NCBI GenBank assembly: GCA_016209225.1
Contig: JACQWO010000051.1
Location: forward strand, 53,122-117,121
Source: Desulfobacterales bacterium
GTDB taxonomy: Bacteria; Desulfobacterota; UBA8473
Direction: 5' to 3'
DNA: 64,000 nucleotides
This document shows positions 31,029-38,527 of this stretch, in pieces. The position numbers and the translations under genes were made by a program. Position 1 is the first letter of the stretch. Each line of letters begins with the position of its first letter. The notes beneath the pieces are model-generated. The model saw only the letters and a program-made list of their open reading frames with translations. It had not been told where the DNA came from and ran no database searches.

Positions 31029-31421
31029 TTATCCAATTTTGTCCCCAAACTGTTCTAACAGGTTTTTCATCAAGGTATAATATCCCTTTATCTTACTGTA
31101 AATAAGATGGGCTACTTCCTCTTTATGCGTATGAGAAGTATCGTTTCTCCTATCTGTCATTTCCATGCATCTAACAGTATCTCCCTCAGTTAAAAATCCT
31201 GATGAAAAGATCTCTTTGAAGCAGGCCTTGGGGGAATTTGAGATGATACCTTCCTTTTCTTTGAGATATTCTTTCAGGAATTTCCATAGTGCTTCAAAAG
31301 TATATTCAAACCGCTGTATAGCGGCATCCCTTACAATAATTGAAAATGGCTCTCTCAGGATTTCTTCCAGTGTCATTAATGATTTTAAGGCATCACTATA
31401 TCTTAGTTTCAATCTTTCCAT
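31029..31421 (-). CDS. HEPN/HI0074-type nucleotidyltransferase substrate-binding protein (HepT-like)
   Basis: 130 aa helical protein ending upstream of MNT partner; RNDTSHTH (RxxxxH-like). Confidence 0.8.
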   Translation of the reverse strand: MERLKLRYSDALKSLMTLEEILREPFSIIVRDAAIQRFEYTFEALWKFLKEYLKEKEGIISNSPKACFKEIFSSGFLTEGDTVRCMEMTDRRNDTSHTHKEEVAHLIYSKIKGYYTLMKNLLEQFGDKIG

Positions 31422-31705
31422 ATCGTTACATTTTTTAGAGCTTCTTGTTTAAATTCCTTTGAAACCTCCGTAAAATTTACTATTTCAACTTTGTAGGGAA
31501 TATTTAAATCTTCTATTTTTTCTTTAAGAAGAGTAATTTTTTCTTCCTCAAATTCTCCATAAGGTATAATGCCAATATCTACATCAGATGAGATGTAATT
31601 CTCCCCTCTTGCCCGAGAACCAAAGAGAACTATCTTTACCCTGTCATATTTAAAAAAGTCTATTACCATCTTTTTTAGTTTCAAGATATATTTGTTTTCT
31701 GACAC
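31409..31705 (-). CDS. Minimal nucleotidyltransferase (MntA-like)
   Basis: IVLFGSRARGENYISSDVDIGI; start trimmed to GTG at 31705 because upstream residues are repeat-encoded. Confidence 0.85.
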   Translation of the reverse strand: MSENKYILKLKKMVIDFFKYDRVKIVLFGSRARGENYISSDVDIGIIPYGEFEEEKITLLKEKIEDLNIPYKVEIVNFTEVSKEFKQEALKNVTIWKD

Positions 31706-31731
31706 TTCCTTTGTTCTCACTGGGCAATTTT

Positions 31732-31884
31732 GATGGCTTCGTAAAAAGTCCATCTGCGGCGTTGCGCTGCATCCTTCGTCGTTGCAGCGTACCCCTAAGT
31801 ACGCTTCACTCCTCAGGATTTGCGCGCCTTGCATCTGGAGCTTTTTACCTTGCCATCCTAATTTTGACTTTTTACGAGACCATC
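31732..31884. repeat. MITE-like element with 19-bp imperfect terminal inverted repeats
   Basis: gatggcttcgtaaaaagtc (31732-31750) vs gactttttacgagaccatc (31866-31884); flanked by AATTTT on both sides. Confidence 0.8.
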
Positions 31885-33372
31885 AATTTTATAGGATAAA
31901 ATTTTTCTTATACGGTATAGGGAAGAAGAAATAGGCGGAGTGATTACAATTGCCTTTACCTGGTCCGTAATCTTCTCTAAACTCTCCTTGTGAATATCCA
32001 ATTCTTTTGTGAACGTGGTGCCTATTTTGACTACAGGGAAAGTAATATCTCCCCACTCCACTAGATCAAAGATAAGAGGGGACATTATGCCAGATGGAGC
32101 ATCGACCAGTATATAATCATATCCGGGAAAATTTTCTGAATCTAGTAATTGATCTCTTTCAGATGCCTCTTTTATATCAAAGGTGGAAGAATATTTGGCA
32201 GTCAATTTTTGGGATATCTCTTTATAAATTTCCCGATTATGAGAATTGGTATTATAGTTAATAACTAAAACCTTCCCCCCTGTTTCAGACAATGCCTGTC
32301 CGATTTTACAGATTAAGACTGTTTTCTCAGGGATTTCCTCGACGCTGCTGAAGAGTATCTTTCGAGGATGAGTGCTATTGCCCGCAAAGAAACTCTCTAT
32401 ATTTTTTCTTATTATCTTATCTTGTCCTGAGATGTTCACCGCCTCAACAAGGTTTTTCTTCCCTCTCCATTTCAGGTTTAAAATACCTAAGATGGGCATA
32501 TCAATCTTATCTTCTATAACTTCCATTTCATAGATTCTTTTATCCAAAGATTCCAGAGCGAAAGCCAATAATATACCGATTGCGAGACCAATCAGTGCCC
32601 CTGTTAAAACTATTTTTCTTCTCTGCGGCCCTACAGGTACTTCAGGTATCAGGGCGCTATCCAGTACCGTGAAATTGGAATAGGTATCTTCTTCAAGCCT
32701 GGCTAAGTCATACTGCTGGACGGTGGACTGATGCAGTGTATCTAGTGCCTTGACATCAGAGAATTGCCTTTTATAATTTTCAAACATTGTTTTATAGTCA
32801 TGGGACAATGCCTCGGTCTTTTTGATCTTATCTCTTAAACTGTCCCTGTACGTTTTGAAATTTTTATCCAGATAATTCCTTAAAGCCACCGGATAATAAT
32901 TGGCTATGTCAGCTGACTGCTTGGGGTTGGTTGACTCGTATGATATGACGATCGTTCCCTCAGAATCTGCAGCTTTGATATTTCCCTTTATGGTCAGAGC
33001 AGCCTTCTCAACCGATGTTCCTTTGTCCAGATTAAAGTGTCTGACCATGTCTTCAGCCACTACCCTGCTTTTTAGTATAGTAATAAGGTTCTTGCCGGGT
33101 CCCCCAGCCGACCCGAGTCCTAAAGCAGGCATCTGAGATCCTGCAAGATTACCCAGTGCTTGCGAAAGTCCAGTAATTTGGGGGACTGAGCCACTGGGCA
33201 GTATTATAGTTGTAGATGCCCTGTAGATATTAGGAAGTTTCTTGGCATGAAATACAGCTCCAAGAGAAAAAGCCAGTACACAAATGATAATATAGATTTT
33301 TCTTCTATTAAGGATTCTCAAATATCTTAAGAGAAGGCCAAAATAATCGTCTTCATTTTTAGCCATAGTCAT
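31858..33372 (-). CDS. Wzz/Wzc-like chain-length determinant with degenerate BY-kinase-like C-terminus
   Basis: Two TM regions (IYIIICVLAFSLGAVF; KIVLTGALIGLAIGILLAFAL); C-terminal YDYILVDAPSG but no Walker A. Confidence 0.85.
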   Translation of the reverse strand: MTMAKNEDDYFGLLLRYLRILNRRKIYIIICVLAFSLGAVFHAKKLPNIYRASTTIILPSGSVPQITGLSQALGNLAGSQMPALGLGSAGGPGKNLITILKSRVVAEDMVRHFNLDKGTSVEKAALTIKGNIKAADSEGTIVISYESTNPKQSADIANYYPVALRNYLDKNFKTYRDSLRDKIKKTEALSHDYKTMFENYKRQFSDVKALDTLHQSTVQQYDLARLEEDTYSNFTVLDSALIPEVPVGPQRRKIVLTGALIGLAIGILLAFALESLDKRIYEMEVIEDKIDMPILGILNLKWRGKKNLVEAVNISGQDKIIRKNIESFFAGNSTHPRKILFSSVEEIPEKTVLICKIGQALSETGGKVLVINYNTNSHNREIYKEISQKLTAKYSSTFDIKEASERDQLLDSENFPGYDYILVDAPSGIMSPLIFDLVEWGDITFPVVKIGTTFTKELDIHKESLEKITDQVKAIVITPPISSSLYRIRKILSYKIDGLVKSQN

Positions 33373-33400
33373 ACCTCTTTCTTGTTTTCTTCAAGACAAT

Positions 33401-34675
33401 CTATCCAAGACTCTCCAGAATCCCAAACACATCAAAGACGCTTGGATTTTCTGGGGCATAACAACCCTCAGAGCCTTTGACAACTAAGAAGGCATCATTC
33501 TGTGTATGCTTCCCAGTAAAGATAGTATTTTCTGTAAGCATTTCAGCCTGTAGTCGGGCCTTTAGATCAAACCCTTTATTAGAGATCAAAACCAGGTCCG
33601 GGGCTCGGTCGAGAAGGGGGCCTGTGTATATCTCCTCTTTTCTATAAACTTGCTTTATCACCTTCTCACCTTCAACCTCCAGGGCATTAAAGGCATCGGT
33701 CAAATCACCAATGATAACATCTTTGTCCTTTTCTTTTACACTGCCCCTTGGATACTTCGTAGCCGTGTTTACATAAATCCTATTTGGCTCAAGGGCAAAT
33801 GCCCGAGTTTCTTCATCTATATCATCGTAACTTGTATCAGGGGTCTTTTTTAGCTTCAGAAAACCGGTTTTTCTTAAATAGTAGTTTATATAGATGGTTT
33901 TCTTCATCCGTTCAAAACCATGATCAGAAAGGATAATCAATGAGTCCTCAGGGTGTGTTTTCCATGCAATCTCTCCAATCGCTTCATCGATAGTATTAAA
34001 ATATTTTAGAAAAGTATTATGGTATGGATGGGTATTGTCTTCATAAGCTTTCCATAAAAAGTGTTCAAGTCTATCCGTACCCGTAAAAACCAGCATGAAA
34101 AGACCCCAATCCTCCTTGTCCCATAGATAACGATAGGTCTCAATTCTAGCCTCGAGTGTTCTGTTTAAATCATCAATAAACAATTCCATTGATTGATGGC
34201 CTTTTTCAGAATCCACGTCTATATGGTAATTAAGCCTTTTAAGCTCATTGACCAATGAGGGAGGATACACAGCTTTTTCTAAATCAGGGGCTACAAAACC
34301 AGAAATTAAAATCCCATTAAGTTGGCCGGCTGGGTAGGTCGAAGGCACATTGATGATAATAGATTTTCTACCATTCCTGTAATTCCAGAAGGGTATTCCA
34401 TGCAAATTTGTAAAATTAGGGAAATAGAGACTGTAAGTCCCGGGCACCAGGTCCATGAAACCATATATTCCGTGTTCTCCCGGGTTATTACCGGTTATTA
34501 TGGAACTCCATGCCACAGGGGAGATATCAGGTATAGAGGACTCCATCTGTCGGAAAATCCCATCTTTAATTAACCTCGACATATTTGGCATGATGCCCCT
34601 GGCTGATAAGTCCTTTACCAGAGAATAAGGAACCCCGTCGAGGCCAATAATGATTGTACGCTTATTTGCAAACAT
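33401..34675 (-). CDS. Alkaline phosphatase-superfamily (type I phosphodiesterase/nucleotide pyrophosphatase-like) protein
   Basis: IIIGLDGVPYSLVKDL; SLIILSDHGFERM. Confidence 0.88.
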   Translation of the reverse strand: MFANKRTIIIGLDGVPYSLVKDLSARGIMPNMSRLIKDGIFRQMESSIPDISPVAWSSIITGNNPGEHGIYGFMDLVPGTYSLYFPNFTNLHGIPFWNYRNGRKSIIINVPSTYPAGQLNGILISGFVAPDLEKAVYPPSLVNELKRLNYHIDVDSEKGHQSMELFIDDLNRTLEARIETYRYLWDKEDWGLFMLVFTGTDRLEHFLWKAYEDNTHPYHNTFLKYFNTIDEAIGEIAWKTHPEDSLIILSDHGFERMKKTIYINYYLRKTGFLKLKKTPDTSYDDIDEETRAFALEPNRIYVNTATKYPRGSVKEKDKDVIIGDLTDAFNALEVEGEKVIKQVYRKEEIYTGPLLDRAPDLVLISNKGFDLKARLQAEMLTENTIFTGKHTQNDAFLVVKGSEGCYAPENPSVFDVFGILESLG

Positions 34676-34721
34676 AAAAGTTACTTCTTGAAGAATTTTG
34701 GGGAAACTATCCTGATTTTTC

Positions 34722-34867
34722 TTGCCGGCTGTTTGTTTCTTCTTGCCTGTTGTGCGTAAAAGCCGGTTTAAATCACATGCAACCTATTGAAACTCCTGGC
34801 AAATCGGTGCTAACACGTGGTGGAAAAGTGTAGATCATAACGGGCAATAATAAACAAACAGCCGGCA
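34722..34867. repeat. Intergenic MITE-like inverted repeat
   Basis: ttgccggctgtttgttt (34722-34738) and its perfect reverse complement aaacaaacagccggcaa (34851-34867); homology continues inward imperfectly. Confidence 0.8.
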
Positions 34868-34897
34868 ACGACAACGAAAAAGGTTACACTCAAATTA

Positions 34898-36151
34898 TTA
34901 GAGAGAAATCGGGCTGTTGATGATTCCTCCGGCACAGATCTCCCCAGAACGGGTTAGAACGAATCTGCCCAATTCCTCGGTCTCATTAAAATCTTCAAAG
35001 ACCATGGGACTGTCAATGGAGATTGTAACCTTGCCAACCTCAGTTTCCCTAAGGATATTACTGTCGTTTTCTATTATCTCCAGGGTTGAGGAATCGATCC
35101 TCTCTTCAATCCTCTCTATATGGCAGCACTCTTCAGCAGTAGCACACCTTATAGTTAATTGACTCTCGGCTTGAAGCGGTTTAGGTAACATCCAGAAGAT
35201 GTTGGCGTTTATTTTGGTCTCTATTTCAGAGGGATGTTGTAAATCACAAATTACCTCCCCTCTTTTTAGGGTAAGCTCGTCTTTAAGGACTATCCCGATG
35301 CTCTCCCCTGCTTCGGCTACATCCTTTGTATCTTGATATACTTCGATCGATTCTATCCTTGTTTTTGCCTTACTGGGTAGGATTAAAACCTCATTTCCCC
35401 TTTGTGCCTTACCCGATACAACCCTTCCTACCAGAATCTTTTTTTGATCTAAAATATAGGTGTCCTGAATGGGGAACCTCAGAGGTTTGAGAACAGAATC
35501 TTCTTTGGTTTTTAACTTGTCCAGCGCTTCAAAGATTGTAGGGCCATTGTACCATCTCATATTTCCTCCCGCCTTGGCGATATTGTCTCCCACCCTTGCT
35601 GAAATTGGGATGGCATGATTAGGTTTTATCTCCAAAGAATGAAGAAAACTTGATACCTTACATTTTAATTCTTCAAAACGGTCATGACTGTAATTGACCA
35701 GATCCATCTTATTAATTGCTAAGATGACCTGTTTTAGGCCTAACATTCCCAGAATATAGGCATGCCTCTTGGTTTGTTCCTCCATCCCCTCTAGGGCGGA
35801 CACAATAAGGATTGCCGCTTCTGCCTGGGATGTTCCTGTAATCATGTTCTTGATAAACTCCACGTGGCCTGGGGTATCGATAATTGCATAGTGTCTTTTA
35901 TCTGTTTTGAAGAAAGACTGGGCGGTATCAATGGTCATCTTCTCCATCCTCTCTTCCTCCAGATGATCCATTATGTAAGCGAATTCTGCCGGTTTGCCTG
36001 ATTCTTTCATGCCTTGCTTGATCTCTTCCATAAGGCATGAGGGTAGCGAGTCGGCATCATAGAGTAATCTTCCAATAAGGGTTGACTTGCCATGATCAAT
36101 ATGACCAACGATGGCTATTGGAAGAGTGGCTTCAACTCCTATACTCCTCAA
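34898..36151 (-). CDS. cysN: Sulfate adenylyltransferase subunit 1-like GTPase
   Basis: GHIDHGKSTLIGRLLYDAD; DTPGHVEF; NKMD. Confidence 0.85.
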   Translation of the reverse strand: MRSIGVEATLPIAIVGHIDHGKSTLIGRLLYDADSLPSCLMEEIKQGMKESGKPAEFAYIMDHLEEERMEKMTIDTAQSFFKTDKRHYAIIDTPGHVEFIKNMITGTSQAEAAILIVSALEGMEEQTKRHAYILGMLGLKQVILAINKMDLVNYSHDRFEELKCKVSSFLHSLEIKPNHAIPISARVGDNIAKAGGNMRWYNGPTIFEALDKLKTKEDSVLKPLRFPIQDTYILDQKKILVGRVVSGKAQRGNEVLILPSKAKTRIESIEVYQDTKDVAEAGESIGIVLKDELTLKRGEVICDLQHPSEIETKINANIFWMLPKPLQAESQLTIRCATAEECCHIERIEERIDSSTLEIIENDSNILRETEVGKVTISIDSPMVFEDFNETEELGRFVLTRSGEICAGGIINSPISL

Positions 36152-36155
36152 CTCC

Positions 36156-36959
36156 TCACATATATCCCAGGGCTCTTAGCTTCTGCATCATGTAAGCATC
36201 TTCTTTATCCTGGGACCTCCCTGTTCTTTCTTGTGTTTTTGTAGCCTGCAACTCAGCAACAATAGAATCTATATCCTTTGCATTAGAATCTATTGCTTCA
36301 CAGCAGGTATAACAGCCAATGCTTCTGTGTCTTTTACCGTCAACCGCTCTGTAAAGCTCAATAAAAGGGATGTCTTCCCTCTTGATATAATTCCATATAT
36401 CCAATTCAGTCCAATGTAAGAGAGGGTGGACCCTAACATGTGTACCATCCTCCGATTCAGATTTATATTGATCCCATAATTCTGGAGGTTGATTCTTGTA
36501 ATCCCATGCGAATTGAAGATCTCTAGGAGAGAAATACCTCTCTTTTGCCCTGATTCCGTGTTCATCCCTTCTGATGCCAAGGAGAATTGCCTTGTAACCT
36601 CCTTCTGTGACCAATTTCTTCAGAGCATTGGTCTTAAGCTCGCCGCAGCATTTCAATTTGTCGTTATTGTGAGGACCTATGCCTTTGCGGATAGCCTCCT
36701 CATTTCTCACTATTCTCAGGTTTAATTCCCATTCATTGGAGTACTTATCTCTGAAGGAATAAATCTGGGAGAATTTATAGCCTGTATCGATATGTATGAT
36801 AGGGAAGGGGATCCTGCCGAAAAATGCCTTCCGACAGAGCCAGAGTAGAGCAGTTGAGTCTTTCCCGATGGACCAGAGCGCTCCTATATCTTTAAAATAG
36901 TAGTAAGCTTCCCTGATGATATAGATACTTTTGCTCTCCAACTCATCTAGACGTTCCAT
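36156..36959 (-). CDS. cysD: Sulfate adenylyltransferase subunit 2
   Basis: SIGKDSTALLWL PP-motif; adjacent to cysN; VHPLLHWTELDIWNYI. Confidence 0.9.
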   Translation of the reverse strand: MERLDELESKSIYIIREAYYYFKDIGALWSIGKDSTALLWLCRKAFFGRIPFPIIHIDTGYKFSQIYSFRDKYSNEWELNLRIVRNEEAIRKGIGPHNNDKLKCCGELKTNALKKLVTEGGYKAILLGIRRDEHGIRAKERYFSPRDLQFAWDYKNQPPELWDQYKSESEDGTHVRVHPLLHWTELDIWNYIKREDIPFIELYRAVDGKRHRSIGCYTCCEAIDSNAKDIDSIVAELQATKTQERTGRSQDKEDAYMMQKLRALGYM

Positions 36960-37056
36960 TAATCTCTGCCCCTATTTTTATACAGCTCCGCCCTCTGAGT
37001 TACATGGAATAAAACCCTAAAAGTTAAATATTTACAATAATTTACGTTAATTTATT

Positions 37057-37593
37057 TCAAGAGCCGATCTTTTGAACAGCCCATTCATTCATCTCTACGG
37101 CAATTGAACGTTGGAGTAGGGGAATGGAAACAACTAACTTATCTCTCTTTGACTTAGGCCTCAAAATGGTGCCTACTACTCCTTCCAATGGGCCATCAAT
37201 TACCGTAACCTTATCCCCGGTCTTTATATAGTCGTGAGGAAATACAGGCTGTCCACTATTTACCATGAGTTTGAGAGAGACAATCTCTTCCTCCGGGATT
37301 GGCCTGGGGCGGCCTTTTATGCCTATTATCCTTACTACTCCGATTGTTTTCAGAATATCGTGATGGGTATAATTGTCAAGCTGGCTTTGCACAAAAATGT
37401 ATCCCGGGAATAGTGGTATCCATATCTTCTTTCGCCGGTCTTTTCTGCGGCTCCAGGTTTCTGCCTTTGGTAGAAATACCTCGAAATCTTTGTTTTTCAG
37501 CCTGGTGTAGACCTTTTCTTCATGGCGGCTTCGAGTATAAACAGCATACCACTCTGTAAGGTCTGCGGGGTATATCGAGTTCATTGTAGCCAT
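37057..37593 (-). CDS. UpxY/RfaH-like NusG paralogue (transcription antiterminator)
   Basis: WYAVYTRSRHEEKVYTRLKNKDFEVFLPK; C-terminal KOW-like GDKVTVIDGPLEGVVG. Confidence 0.9.
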   Translation of the reverse strand: MATMNSIYPADLTEWYAVYTRSRHEEKVYTRLKNKDFEVFLPKAETWSRRKDRRKKIWIPLFPGYIFVQSQLDNYTHHDILKTIGVVRIIGIKGRPRPIPEEEIVSLKLMVNSGQPVFPHDYIKTGDKVTVIDGPLEGVVGTILRPKSKRDKLVVSIPLLQRSIAVEMNEWAVQKIGS

Positions 37594-37602
37594 TGAGAAT
37601 GC

Positions 37603-38184
37603 CTATTTTATTTTTATAATCCTGTTTTTACTGATTCCATTCTTTAATATTTCATCTACCGCTTTATCGTGTCCATCCACGGTTGTCAGTAAAATGTGAT
37701 CAATATTAGATTCAGACAGACTTTCAGTTTTCAAGATATCAAAGCCGAAAAATTTTTTACCTTCTTGATTATTATCTATAACAGCAGCCAGTTCAATATT
37801 TGTCTGTTGCAAAAAGAGATATGCCAGCTCAGCAACCTCTCCGACACCATAAAAGACTATACTTTTAACCTGGAAGCTCTCAAGTTCCTTGTAGATATTA
37901 AGCAATAGAGTCTTTATCTCGTTATAAAATCCTAAAGAATACTGCAAGTACTCAAATGCGAGTCTCGACTTTTCAGCTATTCCCTTTGGAGTTAACAGGT
38001 ATTTTACTCGGTTTGGCGGGATAGTTGTGACCTTAAAATATCCTTTTTGTACAAGTCGTTTTATAAACATATTAACAAGTCCAAGAGAAATGTTTAATTT
38101 TTTTGACAGGTCTCTTTGGGTTAAGGTGTTATCATTTTCAATCTCTTGGAGTATCTTTAACGTATTTCTTTCTTTCTTCTCCAT
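37603..38184 (-). CDS. Winged-helix transcriptional regulator
   Basis: LTQRDLSKKLNISLGLVNMFIKRLVQKGYFKV wHTH; Rossmann-like C-terminus. Confidence 0.85.
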   Translation of the reverse strand: MEKKERNTLKILQEIENDNTLTQRDLSKKLNISLGLVNMFIKRLVQKGYFKVTTIPPNRVKYLLTPKGIAEKSRLAFEYLQYSLGFYNEIKTLLLNIYKELESFQVKSIVFYGVGEVAELAYLFLQQTNIELAAVIDNNQEGKKFFGFDILKTESLSESNIDHILLTTVDGHDKAVDEILKNGISKNRIIKIK

Positions 38185-38200
38185 ACAGCTTTTCCCAACC

Positions 38201-38243
38201 GTTCAAATTTTGAACATTATAGAGCAAACTCCCACTCTGTCAA
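38201..38243 (-). promoter_or_regulatory. Sigma70-type promoter TTGACA-N16-TATAAT with overlapping operator-like palindrome GTTCAAA-N-TTTGAAC
   Basis: -35 at 38238-38243, -10 at 38216-38221, palindrome 38201-38215, 17 bp upstream of regulator ATG. Confidence 0.8.
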
Positions 38244-38386
38244 GAAGAAAATATAAGACCTCTGAAAAAGTGAAAACCATAATTTAGAGAAATGTCTTTT
38301 CAGAGGACTCAATGTGCTTTATATACAGCTGACCACTGACACTATCTAATGTTTTCGGATCATCTCCAAATTAGTTGATCGATGAT

Positions 38387-38485
38387 AAGGATTCAAGGGG
38401 TCTAGGATTCAAGGATTCGAGTGAAATGCTTAAAAATTACAAAAGAAAACAAACACTTGAATCCTTGAACCCTCGAATCCTGGAC
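38387..38485. repeat. Inverted intergenic repeat built from AAGGATTC-type octamers
   Basis: aaggattcaaggggtctaggattcaaggattcgagtg ... cacttgaatccttgaaccctcgaatcctgga. Confidence 0.75.
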
Positions 38486-38527
38486 CACTTTCTCCCAACT
38501 AATTGGGAGAAGAATCATGTTTTCTTG

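Noticed and set aside
31711-31899. 62-aa + strand ORF
   Set aside because: Falls within the MITE-like repeat; repeat-derived, no homology recognised
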